The translations under genes were made by a program, and so were the position numbers. 64,000 nt of DNA from Allobosea sp. WAO (GTDB taxonomy: Bacteria; Pseudomonadota; Alphaproteobacteria; Rhizobiales; Beijerinckiaceae): contig NZ_JXTJ01000001.1 of assembly GCF_001509835.1 (NCBI RefSeq), forward strand, positions 109,140-173,139, in the 5' to 3' direction. The notes under the pieces were generated by a model that was not told where the DNA came from, ran no database searches, and saw nothing but the letters and a program-made list of their open reading frames with translations. Every line of letters begins with the position of its first letter. Positions within the stretch are counted from its first letter, which is position 1. This document shows, piece after piece, positions 35,252 to 43,811 of this stretch.

Positions 35252-36018
35252 TCGCCGCCGCCTTCGCACTTGCCTTCGCGCCGGTGCTCGCGGCGCCGAA
35301 GCCGCTTGCCCCGGCGAACGATGCGCGCTGCCGGGCCGGCGCCAGCCAGCATCCCTTCGCACCCGTCCTGCCCGCTGCGAAGCGGGCCCTGACCGAGACC
35401 AACCAGCTTGTCATCGTCGCTCTGGGATCCTCGACCACCGCCGGCTCCGGCGCGAGCGAGGCCAACAACAGTTATCCGGCCGTGCTCGAGGCGGAACTGC
35501 GCCGGCGCCTGCCGGGCCGCGAAATCCAGGTGATCAACAAGGGCGTCGGTGGCCAGTCGGCCTATGACATGCTGCTGCGCATGGAGAGCGACGTCATCGC
35601 CGAAAAGCCCTCGCTGGTGATCTGGCAGACGGCGGTGAACGATGCGATCCGCGATATCGGCGAGGAGAAGCTGGCGAAGATCCTGAAGAAGGGCATCCGC
35701 CAGGTGCAGGGTGCCGGAATCGACCTCGTGCTGATGGACCTGCAATGGCTGCCGCGCGAGGGCCGCTATCCCAAATACGACGATTATCGCGCCGTGCTGG
35801 CCAAGACGGCGGCCGAGAACAATGTCGCGGTCTTCCCGCGCTACGGCATGATGCGGACCTGGTCGCGCAGCAAGCAGTTCACGCCGGAGGAACTGGTCGG
35901 CATGGATGGCGACCTGCATCTCGTCGATGCCGGCTATCGCTGCCTCGCCGTGCGCCTCGCCGACGGGATCGCGGCGGCGCTGACCGGGACGCGGCCGGAC
36001 GGCAAGCCGACCAATTGA
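35188..36018 (+). CDS. Exported SGNH/GDSL hydrolase
   Basis: Block I IVALGSSTTAGSGASEANNS has the Ser in a GSS context, block II is INKGVGGQSAYDMLL, block III LVIWQTAVNDAIRD, and block V DGDLHLVDAGY holds the Asp-x-x-His dyad. Signal peptide GLIAAAFALAFAPVLAAP. Start at GTG 35188, inside the opgC-like gene, with AGGAA about 11 nt upstream; an ATG-initiated version without the signal sequence does not exist. 276 aa. SGNH enzymes commonly add or remove acyl groups on glycans; here possibly on the same polymer as the OpgC partner (inference). Confidence 0.85.
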   Translation: MVQDAYGSRRRRPSRAACRGLIAAAFALAFAPVLAAPKPLAPANDARCRAGASQHPFAPVLPAAKRALTETNQLVIVALGSSTTAGSGASEANNSYPAVLEAELRRRLPGREIQVINKGVGGQSAYDMLLRMESDVIAEKPSLVIWQTAVNDAIRDIGEEKLAKILKKGIRQVQGAGIDLVLMDLQWLPREGRYPKYDDYRAVLAKTAAENNVAVFPRYGMMRTWSRSKQFTPEELVGMDGDLHLVDAGYRCLAVRLADGIAAALTGTRPDGKPTN

Positions 36019-36037
36019 GGCTGTGGCGAGCCCGCGA

Positions 36038-36973
36038 TCAGCGGGCGATCACCTCGATGTCGCGGTCGCGCCCGGCCTCGACCTTGAACTCGCGTGAGAA
36101 GACCTGCCCCTCCTGGCGGGCGATCAGCACATAGTCGCCTTCCGCCAGGATGACCTGCGGGAAGGCGCCGATCGCCTCGCGGATGACGTCGCCGCCGGGG
36201 GTGAGCACGCTGAAGGCGGTGCCGGCGAAGGCCTCGCCGCCCGGTCCTGCGACGAGCTTGAGCGTCACCATCGCGGCGCGGTGATGCAGGGTCGCCTGCG
36301 TCACCTTGCCGGCATCGACCCGGACGTCGGAGCGCTGGATGGCGTTGGAATCACCATAGGTCGAGACGATGTGATAGGTGCCCTCGGGCAGGCGGATCAG
36401 CTCGCCGGCCTTGGCGTTGTTGACGACGAGGCGGCCTTCCGAATTGCCCTGGAGCGGTACGAAGATCGAGAAGGTCAGCTGCGCCGGGGGGATCGGCGTC
36501 TCGCCAATCGAGCCGGCGAGCGAGAGGGCGCCCGCGCTGATGCTGATCCTGTCGCTCAATCCCTGCGGGCCGAGCGTGACGCGCTTGGTGCCGCTGGCGA
36601 AGCCATAGGCGGCGTGCAGCAGATAGACGCCGGGCTCGAGCTGGAACACCGGCTCGGCATCGTTGGAGCGGGCGACGATGCGCGGCGGGGTGCCGTCCGC
36701 GGTCTCGACCAGCACGCGCCAGACCAGGCCGGAGCGGATCGGCTTGCGGTCGGACGAGAATTGCGCGCTCAGCGCCAGCGCTGCCTGCCCGGCGCGCGTG
36801 CCGAGAAAGCTGTTGGCGGCGGGAGCCTGTGCCGCTCCGGGGGCAGGCGCCGGCGTCTGCGCGAGCGCGGGCAGGGCGACGAGAGCCGCCAGCAGGGCGA
36901 CCGCGCAGCTGCGGGCAGCCCGCCGGCCACCAGGTTTGAACTCTTCGGTTTGAAACATGCGCCGTGCCGTCAT
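36038..36973 (-). CDS. Exported protein with repeated beta-sandwich (PEGA/carboxypeptidase-regulatory-like) units
   Basis: 311-aa secreted protein. After a signal peptide (SCAVALLAALVALPALAQ) and a Pro/Ala linker come three similar units ending in a conserved 'L..G.Y.L...' hairpin: VFQLEPGVYLLHAAYGFASGTKRVTLG, LIRLPEGTYHIVSTYGDSNAIQRSDVRV, and VILAEGDYVLIARQEGQVFSREFKVEAG. This pattern resembles PEGA or CarboxypepD_reg-like domains. The start ATG 36973 has AAGGACG immediately upstream; 36958 is an alternative. No enzymatic motif. It is convergent with the SGNH gene and divergent from the nitroreductase. Confidence 0.78.
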   Translation of the reverse strand: MTARRMFQTEEFKPGGRRAARSCAVALLAALVALPALAQTPAPAPGAAQAPAANSFLGTRAGQAALALSAQFSSDRKPIRSGLVWRVLVETADGTPPRIVARSNDAEPVFQLEPGVYLLHAAYGFASGTKRVTLGPQGLSDRISISAGALSLAGSIGETPIPPAQLTFSIFVPLQGNSEGRLVVNNAKAGELIRLPEGTYHIVSTYGDSNAIQRSDVRVDAGKVTQATLHHRAAMVTLKLVAGPGGEAFAGTAFSVLTPGGDVIREAIGAFPQVILAEGDYVLIARQEGQVFSREFKVEAGRDRDIEVIAR

Positions 36974-37087
36974 CGTCCTTGCGCCGGAGAAGGAGCAGGC
37001 TCGCTTGTCCTCATCATGGCAAAACCTTAACTCAGGAGCGGCCGCCAGCGGCGTTCGCCCTGCAATCCTCTCCTGCCTGGATCGTTC

Positions 37088-37657
37088 ATGACCGACACGC
37101 TCGCCCTGCTCAAGCTCCGCCGCTCGGTTCCGCCGCAATTTCTGGCCGCGCCTGGGCCGGATCAGCGCCAGCTTTCCGAACTCCTGACCATCGCGGCGCG
37201 GGTGCCCGACCATGGCAAGCTCGTGCCCTGGCGCTTCATCGTCTTCTCGGGCGAGGCCAAGGCCAAGGCCGCGGCGCTGGTCGGCGAGGTATTCCGCAAG
37301 CGCAATCCCGATGCGCCCGAGGACAAGGTCGCGTTCGAGGCCAAGCGCCTCGCCCATGCGCCGGTCGTGATCGCCGTGGTCTCGCGCGCCCGCCAGCATG
37401 AGAAGATCCCGCTCTGGGAGCAGGAACTCTCGGCCGGCGCGGTCTGCTTCAACCTGCTCGTCGCCGCCGAGGCGATGGGCTTTGCCGGCTCCTGGCTGAC
37501 CAACTGGTTCGCCTTCGACCGCGACGTGCTCGACGCCTTCGGCGTCGCGGCGGACGAGCGCATCGCCGGCTTCGTCCATCTCGGCACGGCCGACACGAAG
37601 CCCGCCGATCGCGAGCGGCCGGACCTTGCCGCCATCGTCAGCCATTACAGGCAGTGA
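37088..37657 (+). CDS. Nitroreductase family protein (YdjA-like)
   Basis: FMN-dependent nitroreductase-fold protein. Motifs: LKLRRSVPPQFL, LLTIAARVPDHGKLVPWRFIVFSGE, LSAGAVCFNLLVAAEAMGFAGSWLTNW, and RIAGFVHLGTADTKPADRERPD. 189 aa, close to the short YdjA group. Stop overlaps the GTG of the next flavin reductase gene (GTGA), so the two flavoproteins are co-translated. Physiological substrate unknown. Confidence 0.92.
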   Translation: MTDTLALLKLRRSVPPQFLAAPGPDQRQLSELLTIAARVPDHGKLVPWRFIVFSGEAKAKAAALVGEVFRKRNPDAPEDKVAFEAKRLAHAPVVIAVVSRARQHEKIPLWEQELSAGAVCFNLLVAAEAMGFAGSWLTNWFAFDRDVLDAFGVAADERIAGFVHLGTADTKPADRERPDLAAIVSHYRQ

Positions 37658-38271
37658 GCGCGGCGATGATCTATTCGAGCAGCGGCGAGCCGCATGACCT
37701 CAAGCACGACCCGTTCAAGGCGATCGTGGCGCCCCGGCCGATCGGCTGGATCAGCGCCCTCAACGCCAAGGGCGAGGTCAATCTCTCGCCCTACAGCTTC
37801 TTCAACGCGATCTCCTCGCGTCCCAACATCGTGATGTTCTCCTCGGAGAACCGGAAGGATGCGGTGGCCTTCATCGAGGAGACCGGCGAGTTCACCTGCA
37901 GCCTCGTCACAAGGGCGCTCGCCGAGCAGATGAACCTGACCTCGGCGCCCTTGCCGCGGGGGGAGAGCGAATACGCCCATGCCGGGCTCGCAATGGCGCC
38001 GTCGCGCTTCGTCAAGCCGCCGCGCGTCGCGGCGAGCCCGGCCGCGCTCGAATGCAAGCTGCTCTCGGTGCAGCAATTGCGCGATCTCGACGGGCAGGAG
38101 GTGCCGCGCTGGATGGTGCTCGGCCAGGTGGTCGGCGTCTTCATCGACGAGGCCTATGTCCGCGACGGCCGCTTCGACACCGCCGGCGCCAATCCGATCG
38201 CGCGCTGCGGCTATGCCGACTATGCCGAGGTTACCGAGCTGTTCTCAATCGCGCGGCCGCCCGGAGGCTAG
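37654..38271 (+). CDS. Flavin reductase-like domain protein
   Basis: FMN-binding split-barrel protein of the flavin reductase (DIM6/NTAB) group: FKAIVAPRPIGWISALNAKGEVNLSPYSFFNAISSRPNIVMFSS is the signature, then CSLVTRALAEQMNLTSAPLP and VVGVFIDEAYV. GTG at 37654 overlaps the nitroreductase stop; ATG 37666 is an alternative start. 205 aa. It may recycle FMN for, or act in series with, the nitroreductase upstream (inference). Confidence 0.9.
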   Translation: MSAAMIYSSSGEPHDLKHDPFKAIVAPRPIGWISALNAKGEVNLSPYSFFNAISSRPNIVMFSSENRKDAVAFIEETGEFTCSLVTRALAEQMNLTSAPLPRGESEYAHAGLAMAPSRFVKPPRVAASPAALECKLLSVQQLRDLDGQEVPRWMVLGQVVGVFIDEAYVRDGRFDTAGANPIARCGYADYAEVTELFSIARPPGG

Positions 38272-38277
38272 GCGGGC

Positions 38278-38466
38278 ATGACGCCGCCGCCCGATGACGA
38301 GCAGGACCCTGACTGGCGCATGACCGTCAACCTGCTCGCCATCGTCGCGGTGCTGGCGCTGCTCGGCCTCGGCTTCTGGCTGCTGCGAGAGCTGCATCAG
38401 GCCGGGAAGGCGCAGGATTGCCTGTCCTCGGGCCAGCGCAGCTGCCGGCAGATCAGGACGCCGTGA
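38278..38466 (+). CDS. Small single-TM hypothetical protein
   Basis: 62 aa with one clear membrane helix (TVNLLAIVAVLALLGLGFWLL) preceded by an acidic N-terminus and followed by a short Cys-containing tail (AQDCLSSGQRSCRQIR), the two Cys fitting a disulfide outside the membrane. It starts 6 nt after the flavin reductase stop, so it probably belongs to the same operon. No family recognised. Confidence 0.65.
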   Translation: MTPPPDDEQDPDWRMTVNLLAIVAVLALLGLGFWLLRELHQAGKAQDCLSSGQRSCRQIRTP

Positions 38467-38555
38467 CGGCTTGCCGGGGCAGGGCGAGGCAACGACCGCG
38501 AGGCCGGGCCGCAATCGCCAAAGCCTGAATCTTCGGAATCGGTTGGCGCCTGCGC

Positions 38556-39461
38556 TTAATCCGGCTTGCCAGCCCGTGCGGCCGGCCGCAGCCGGCGCAA
38601 CGTCGCGCCGCCAGGACCTTGTGCGGCTTCGCCGATCAGCCGTCCGAGCTCGCGGGCGCAGGGCGTCTTGCCGCCGGGCGACCAGATCAGCGCGAATTCT
38701 AGGTCCGGCAGCGGCGGCAGGCCATAATCGGGCCCGAGCACCTTCATGCCTTGCTCCAGCTCGTCATGCGCGATGATCGAGGCGCCTAGCCCGGCCAGCA
38801 TCGCCGCGCGCAAGCCGTGCAGATTGGCCGAGGTGAAGCCGGTGTGCCATTCGATGCCGGTATCGGCGAGGGCCTCGATCGCGACCGTGCGGCAGAGGCA
38901 GGGCGGATTGGAGAGCGCGAGCGGCAGCGAGGCCCCCGGCGGGACCGCGAAGTCATCGGACGCGGCCCAGACGAAGCGTTGCCGCCGCAGCACCGTTCCG
39001 CCGCTCTCGCCGGCCCGGCGCATCGCGACCGCGAGGTCGAGCTCGCCATTGTCGATCCTGGCGCTGAAATCCTGGCAGACGCTGACCGAGGCTTCGAGGC
39101 GGACGGCCGGGAAGGCGCGGGCGAAGCGGCACAAGAGCTGCGGCAGCTCGTCGCCCAGGAAATTCTCCGGCACGCCGAAGCGGATCGAGCCGGCGAGCGC
39201 CGAGATCTGGAAGCGCTGGGCCAAGGCCGCATGCGCCTGCAGGATCTGCCTCGCATGGCGCAGAAAATCCTCGCCATCCTCGGTCAGCGCCAGCTTGCGC
39301 GTCGTGCGCACGAGAAGCGGGCGGCCGACCTGCTCCTCCAGCCGGCGGATCTGATGGCTGACCGCCGACTGCGTCAGGTGCAGGCGCTCGGCGGCGCGGG
39401 TGAAGCCGCCGGCCTCCTCGACCGCGACGAGAGCGCGCAAAAGCTCGGGAGCAAAATCCAT
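38556..39461 (-). CDS. LysR-type transcriptional regulator
   Basis: Winged-helix N-terminus FAPELLRALVAVEEAGGFTRAAERLHLTQSAVSHQIRRLEEQVGRPLLVRTTRKLALTEDGE, then a periplasmic-binding-like effector domain (SIRFGVPENFLGDELPQLLCRF...ELDLAVAMR). ATG 39461 is used; a TTG two codons upstream is possible. 301 aa. Divergent from the MFS exporter with a 128-bp shared region that holds an 18-bp inverted repeat, the usual arrangement for a LysR regulator and its target. Inducer unknown. Confidence 0.93.
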   Translation of the reverse strand: MDFAPELLRALVAVEEAGGFTRAAERLHLTQSAVSHQIRRLEEQVGRPLLVRTTRKLALTEDGEDFLRHARQILQAHAALAQRFQISALAGSIRFGVPENFLGDELPQLLCRFARAFPAVRLEASVSVCQDFSARIDNGELDLAVAMRRAGESGGTVLRRQRFVWAASDDFAVPPGASLPLALSNPPCLCRTVAIEALADTGIEWHTGFTSANLHGLRAAMLAGLGASIIAHDELEQGMKVLGPDYGLPPLPDLEFALIWSPGGKTPCARELGRLIGEAAQGPGGATLRRLRPAARAGKPD

Positions 39462-39495
39462 GATCAAGATTTATTACCACAGTCACTGAAAGACG

Positions 39496-39513
39496 AGAAA
39501 TTAAATCATTTCT
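39496..39513. promoter_or_regulatory. Candidate LysR operator
   Basis: AGAAAT-TAAATC-ATTTCT, arms of 6 bp around a 6-bp AT-rich centre, in the lysR-MFS intergenic region, flanked by GAC/GTC. LysR regulators bind such dyads near the divergent promoters. Confidence 0.4.
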
Positions 39514-39589
39514 GTCATGTCAGGACTGCCCCTAGACCCAGTGCCTCCATCGATCCCGCCGCTGCGGCGGATCGCGAAAGGTGCTTGCG

Positions 39590-41158
39590 ATGACGATCTC
39601 CTCCAATGCGCGAGACAGGGCGGCGCTGGCCGGCGTCTGTCTTGCCTCGCTGATGTTCGGCCTCGAGATTTCCAGCATTCCGGTGATCCTGCCGATCCTG
39701 GAATCGACGCTTCCGGCCGATTTCCGCGCCCTGCAATGGATCATGAACGCCTACACCATCGCCTGCACGGCGGTGCTGATGGCGACCGGGACGCTCGCCG
39801 ACCGCTTTGGCCGCAAGCGCGTCTTCATGGCGACCACCGCTGCCTTCGGCCTGACATCGCTGGTCTGCGGGCTGGCGCCGAACGCGCCGATCCTGATCGC
39901 CGGCCGGTTTCTGCAGGGCATGGCGGGCGGCGCGATGCTGACCTGCGCGATCGCGATCATCTCGCACCAGTTTCCGGACGGGCGCGAGCGCGGCAGGGCC
40001 TTCACCCTCTGGGGCGTCGTCAGCGGCGTCGGCCTCGGCTTCGGCCCAGTAGTCGGAGGCATGATCGCTGCGCTGGCCGGCTGGCAATGGGTGTTCCTCA
40101 TCCATGTGCCGCTGACTGCGCTGGCACTGGTGCCGGCGGCGCTCGGCATCCGCGAATCGCGGGATCCGCAGGCGAAGCAGCTCGACCTTGCCGGCATCGT
40201 CACGCTGACCCTCGCGGTCTTCGGGCTTGCCTTCGTCATCACGCAGGGCGCCGAACTCGGCTTGCCCTTGTCGCTCGGGCTTGCCGGCCTCGCTTTGGCC
40301 AGCTTCGTCGCCTTCCTGCTCGTTGAGAAGCGCGCGCCGCAGCCGATGTTCGATTTCTCGGTGTTCCGGATCCGCCGTTTCAGCGGCGCGATCATCGGCT
40401 GCGCCGCGATGAACTTCAGCTACTGGCCCTTCATCATCTACCTGCCGATCTACTTCCAGAGCGGGCTCGGTCTCGGCGCCGAGGCGACGGGCCTGCTGCT
40501 GCTGGCCTATACCGTGCCCTTCATGGTGATGCCGGTGATCTCGGACCATCTGCTGCGCCGCCATGGTCCGCAGCTGGTCGTTCCGCTCGGAATGCTGACC
40601 ATGGGCGCCGGCTTCATCGCGATGTGGCTCGGCAGCGGGGTTGCCCAGCCGGGCTGGCTGACCGTGCTGCCCGGCGCGCTGCTGGCCGGCATCGGGCTCG
40701 GCCTGACCAATACGGCGGTGACCAACACCACAACCGGCGCGGTGCCGAGCAACCGTGCGGGGATGGCGTCCGGCATCGACATCAGCGCCCGCCTGATCGC
40801 GCTGGCGATCAACATCCCGGTGATGGGGCTGATCCTGGTCGAGGGCATCCGTCGGTCGCTGCCTGCAGGTCTCTCCGGCGTGCTCGACGCTTCGCAGCTG
40901 CAGGCGCTGGCGACTTCGGTCGCTGCCGGAAATCTCGGGGCGCTGCCGCAGGGCTATCCGGTCCTGGCCCTGCACGATCCCTCCAGCGCCGGGGTGCATG
41001 CGGCACTGGTCGACGGCTTCGGCTGGGTGATGCTGTATGGCGGCGTCAGCGCCGGCGTCCTCGCCGCGATCAGCCTGCTGATCTTCGGTGGCGTCCGGCT
41101 CCGGGCGGAAGGCGGCGCAGTCACGACCTGCGTCGCCTCCGCTGAGCGGGACGGCTGA
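39590..41158 (+). CDS. MFS transporter, DHA2 (14-TM) type
   Basis: Drug:H+ antiporter-like protein. Motif A LADRFGRKRVFM after TM2, motif C-type GVVSGVGLGFGPVVGGMI in TM5, FQGM-type RFLQGMAGGAMLTCAIAII. About 14 hydrophobic helices in 522 aa. ATG 39590 with AAAGG upstream. Likely target of the divergent LysR regulator. Substrate unknown. Confidence 0.92.
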   Translation: MTISSNARDRAALAGVCLASLMFGLEISSIPVILPILESTLPADFRALQWIMNAYTIACTAVLMATGTLADRFGRKRVFMATTAAFGLTSLVCGLAPNAPILIAGRFLQGMAGGAMLTCAIAIISHQFPDGRERGRAFTLWGVVSGVGLGFGPVVGGMIAALAGWQWVFLIHVPLTALALVPAALGIRESRDPQAKQLDLAGIVTLTLAVFGLAFVITQGAELGLPLSLGLAGLALASFVAFLLVEKRAPQPMFDFSVFRIRRFSGAIIGCAAMNFSYWPFIIYLPIYFQSGLGLGAEATGLLLLAYTVPFMVMPVISDHLLRRHGPQLVVPLGMLTMGAGFIAMWLGSGVAQPGWLTVLPGALLAGIGLGLTNTAVTNTTTGAVPSNRAGMASGIDISARLIALAINIPVMGLILVEGIRRSLPAGLSGVLDASQLQALATSVAAGNLGALPQGYPVLALHDPSSAGVHAALVDGFGWVMLYGGVSAGVLAAISLLIFGGVRLRAEGGAVTTCVASAERDG

Positions 41159-41170
41159 CGGCGGCCCGGA

Positions 41171-42046
41171 TCACCCCAGCCTGTCCGCGCGCGCCTTGAG
41201 CCGGCGGGCGCGCATCAGATGGGGGCGGTCGAGCATCTCGCCGTCGAGGCCGATCACGCCGAGGCCGGGATTGGCGTCGAACAGCGCGATGATCGCCTCG
41301 GCGCTCGCCAACGCTTCGGGCGAGGGCGAGAAGACCTCGTTGATGACGGCGACCTGGGCGGGATGGATCGCCATCTTGCCGGTGAAGCCGTCGCGCCGGC
41401 CGGCGAGGCATTCGGCCCGCAGGCCCTCGCTGTCGCGGAAGGCCGTGAAGACGCTGTCGATGGCGTCGACCTGGGCGGCGGCGGCGGCAAACAGAGTGAG
41501 TGAGCGCGCCATCCGGTAGGGATCGGTATAGTCGCCGCTCTCCAGCCGGTTGGTCTCGGCCCCGACATCGGCCGAGAGATCCTCGGCACCCCAGGTCAGG
41601 CCGGCGAGCCGGTGGCTGGCGCCGGCATAGCTGCCAAGCGCGAAGATGCCCTTTCCGGTCTCGGTGGCGATGGCGATGATCCGGGTCGCTCCGTCGGCGA
41701 AATCGGATTCGGCCTCGCGCACCGCGATCTGGGCGGCGAGATGGGTGAGGTCCGGGCCGCCCTCGGCCTTGGGCAGCATGATCGCGTCCGGCGCGCCGGG
41801 CATGACGGCGTCGAGATCGGCCTCGGTCAGCCCGGTCGACAGGGCGTTGACCCGCACGATCAGGCGCGGCCGGCGCGCCAGCTTGCCGGCCTCGTTCAGG
41901 AATTCGCGGGTCAGCGCGCGCGCCTGCGGCTTGGCGTCGAGCGAGACCGAATCCTCGAGGTCGAGGATCAGCGCATCCGCGCCGCTCTCCAGCCCCTTCT
42001 GCAGCTTCTTCTGGCTGTCGCCGGGTACGAACAGGAGGGAGCGCAT
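41171..42046 (-). CDS. HpcH/HpaI aldolase/CitE-like CoA ester lyase
   Basis: CitE-superfamily lyase: MRSLLFVPGDSQKKLQKGLESGADALILDLEDSV with the metal-binding acidic pair, LIVRVNAL, DAIMLPKAEGG, IIAIATETGKGIF and AIHPAQVAVINEVF. Members cleave malyl-, citramalyl- or beta-methylmalyl-CoA. The ATG shares its A with the stop of the MaoC gene (TGATG at 42046), so translation is coupled. 291 aa. The MaoC partner suggests a hydratase-lyase sequence in acyl-CoA metabolism. Confidence 0.91.
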   Translation of the reverse strand: MRSLLFVPGDSQKKLQKGLESGADALILDLEDSVSLDAKPQARALTREFLNEAGKLARRPRLIVRVNALSTGLTEADLDAVMPGAPDAIMLPKAEGGPDLTHLAAQIAVREAESDFADGATRIIAIATETGKGIFALGSYAGASHRLAGLTWGAEDLSADVGAETNRLESGDYTDPYRMARSLTLFAAAAAQVDAIDSVFTAFRDSEGLRAECLAGRRDGFTGKMAIHPAQVAVINEVFSPSPEALASAEAIIALFDANPGLGVIGLDGEMLDRPHLMRARRLKARADRLG

Positions 42047-42543
42047 CAGACCAGCTCCCCGTCGACCGGCCGCTTCTTCATGAAGGCCTGGCGCCGGCAC
42101 TGGGCAACCAGCGTGCCGTCCTGCTTGTAGGCGCGGTGGTGGAACTCGACGATGCCGGCGTCGGGCCGCGAGCGCGACTCGCGCTTGGCGACGATCTCGG
42201 TGACGCAGTTGATCGTGTCGCCCTCAAAGAGCGGGGCAGGGAAGGTCACGTCGGTCATGCCGAGATTGCCGATGGTGGTGCCGACCGTGGTGTCGTTGAC
42301 GGAGATGCCGATCATCAGGCCGAGGGTGAACAGCGAGTTCATCAGCGGCTTGCCCCACTCGGTCTCTGTCGCACAGAAATGCGCATCAATATGAAGGGGT
42401 TGCGGGTTTAGGGTCATGTTGGAGAACAACATGTTGTCCATCTGCGTGACCGTGCGGGTCAGCCCATGCTCGATCGAGGCGCCGACGGTGAAGTCCTCGA
42501 AATAGAGCCCACCGCGCCGGTGTCGTTTCGGTTCCGTCATCAT
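42046..42543 (-). CDS. MaoC family dehydratase
   Basis: Hot-dog-fold enoyl-CoA hydratase-like protein: GGLYFEDFTVGASIEHGLTRTVTQMDNMLFSNMTLNPQPLHIDAHF carries the catalytic Asp/His region, and GTTIGNLGMTDVTFPAPLFEGDTI the substrate loop. ATG 42543 follows GGGAG; an in-frame codon further back (42585) lacks support. 165 aa. Coupled to the downstream CoA ester lyase. A combined mesaconyl-CoA hydratase/methylmalyl-CoA lyase-type function is plausible but not proven. Confidence 0.9.
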   Translation of the reverse strand: MMTEPKRHRRGGLYFEDFTVGASIEHGLTRTVTQMDNMLFSNMTLNPQPLHIDAHFCATETEWGKPLMNSLFTLGLMIGISVNDTTVGTTIGNLGMTDVTFPAPLFEGDTINCVTEIVAKRESRSRPDAGIVEFHHRAYKQDGTLVAQCRRQAFMKKRPVDGELV

Positions 42544-42677
42544 CCTGCTCCCAAAGCCTTTTTCTGCGTCCGTCAGCCGGCTCACGGCAGGCGCCTTAAC
42601 GGTTCGCTTACCATAATCGGTCCAGTCTTCTCAGGTGCTTCCGTCCGACCGGGGCGGCTGCAGCCCGAGTGGTCTTC

Positions 42678-43811
42678 ATGTTCCTTTTCAGCACGCCGAG
42701 CGCCCGCGAGACAACGCCCGCCAATCCGGTCGTCAGCGCCATCAAGGAGGGCGCCGACCGGACCGGTGCCGGTTTCGACTATCTGCTGAAGACGGCGCAA
42801 CGCGAATCCTCGCTCGAGCCGGATGCCAAGGCACGCACGTCGAGTGCGACCGGCCTGTTCCAGTTTATCGAGCAGACCTGGCTCTCGATCATGCGCCAGG
42901 AAGGCCCGAAGCAGGGCATGGCCAATTATGCCGGCGCGATCAGCGAAAGCGAGAATGGCCGTCTGACCGTCGCCGACCCCGCCATGCGCGAAAAAATCCT
43001 GCAACTGCGCAACGATCCGCAGGTCGCTGCCGTGATGGCCGGTGCCCTGACCCAGAAGAATGGCGAGCAGCTCGGCGCGGCGCTCGGCCGCCAGCCGCAT
43101 GCCGGCGAGCTCTACATCGCCCATGTGTTGGGCGCGCGCGGCGCCAGCGACCTGATCCGGACTGCGAGCAGCGATCCCGGCCGATCCGCCGCCAGCCAGT
43201 TTCCGGAGGCGGCCGCGGCCAACAAGGCGATCTTCTTCGACAAGAGCGGCCGGGCGCGCAGTGTCCAGGAGGTCTATGGCGTGCTCGCCGCGAGCCATGC
43301 CAACACCCAGGTCGCAGCCTCGACCGGCGCCATGCTGGCACAAGCCCGTCCCAATGGGACGAGCGCGACGGCCTATGCGTCCGAGCCGGCGGTGGTGCCG
43401 ATCGCCGCCGCGCTGGCACCGGGGCGCGCCAAGGGGCTGATCGGACTGTTCTCGACCGAGGGGCCGCGCACGCCGGTCTCTAAGGCCGTCGCCAATCTCT
43501 GGACGACGCCGCGCAGCGGCGAAGCCTCGCGCGCCATCGATGCCGATCCGGCCGCCCGCTACTTTCCGCGCCGCAGCGCCGCGGCAGAGGGCGAGGTCGC
43601 CGCAAAGCCGGCTGCGGCCGGCGAAGCCCAGGCTCCTTCCCCGGCGCCGATCGCGATGCGCGCGCCATTGCCGCCGGCGCGGCCACGCGAACTCGCCGCC
43701 GACAGCCAGCCGGCAGTCGCGACGGTGACGGACAAGGCGGCGCGGGCATCCTCGCCCCGCCGCGGCCCGCTCGATCTGAGCGCCTTCATGACGCATGGCA
43801 GGCGCGGATGA
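42678..43811 (+). CDS. Lytic transglycosylase (SLT domain) protein
   Basis: Residues 18-125 look like an SLT-type lysozyme fold: FDYLLKTAQRESSLEPDAKARTSSATGLFQFIEQTWL, with catalytic Glu43 in the QRESS motif. The remaining 250 residues are low-complexity and Ala/Pro-rich with no clear domain. No cleavable signal peptide is evident (starts MFLFSTPSARETT). 377 aa from ATG 42678; GTG 42669 also possible. Stop overlaps the DUF2336 start (ATGA). Peptidoglycan cleavage for a secretion or flagellar machine is possible, but none is in the window. Confidence 0.85.
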   Translation: MFLFSTPSARETTPANPVVSAIKEGADRTGAGFDYLLKTAQRESSLEPDAKARTSSATGLFQFIEQTWLSIMRQEGPKQGMANYAGAISESENGRLTVADPAMREKILQLRNDPQVAAVMAGALTQKNGEQLGAALGRQPHAGELYIAHVLGARGASDLIRTASSDPGRSAASQFPEAAAANKAIFFDKSGRARSVQEVYGVLAASHANTQVAASTGAMLAQARPNGTSATAYASEPAVVPIAAALAPGRAKGLIGLFSTEGPRTPVSKAVANLWTTPRSGEASRAIDADPAARYFPRRSAAAEGEVAAKPAAAGEAQAPSPAPIAMRAPLPPARPRELAADSQPAVATVTDKAARASSPRRGPLDLSAFMTHGRRG

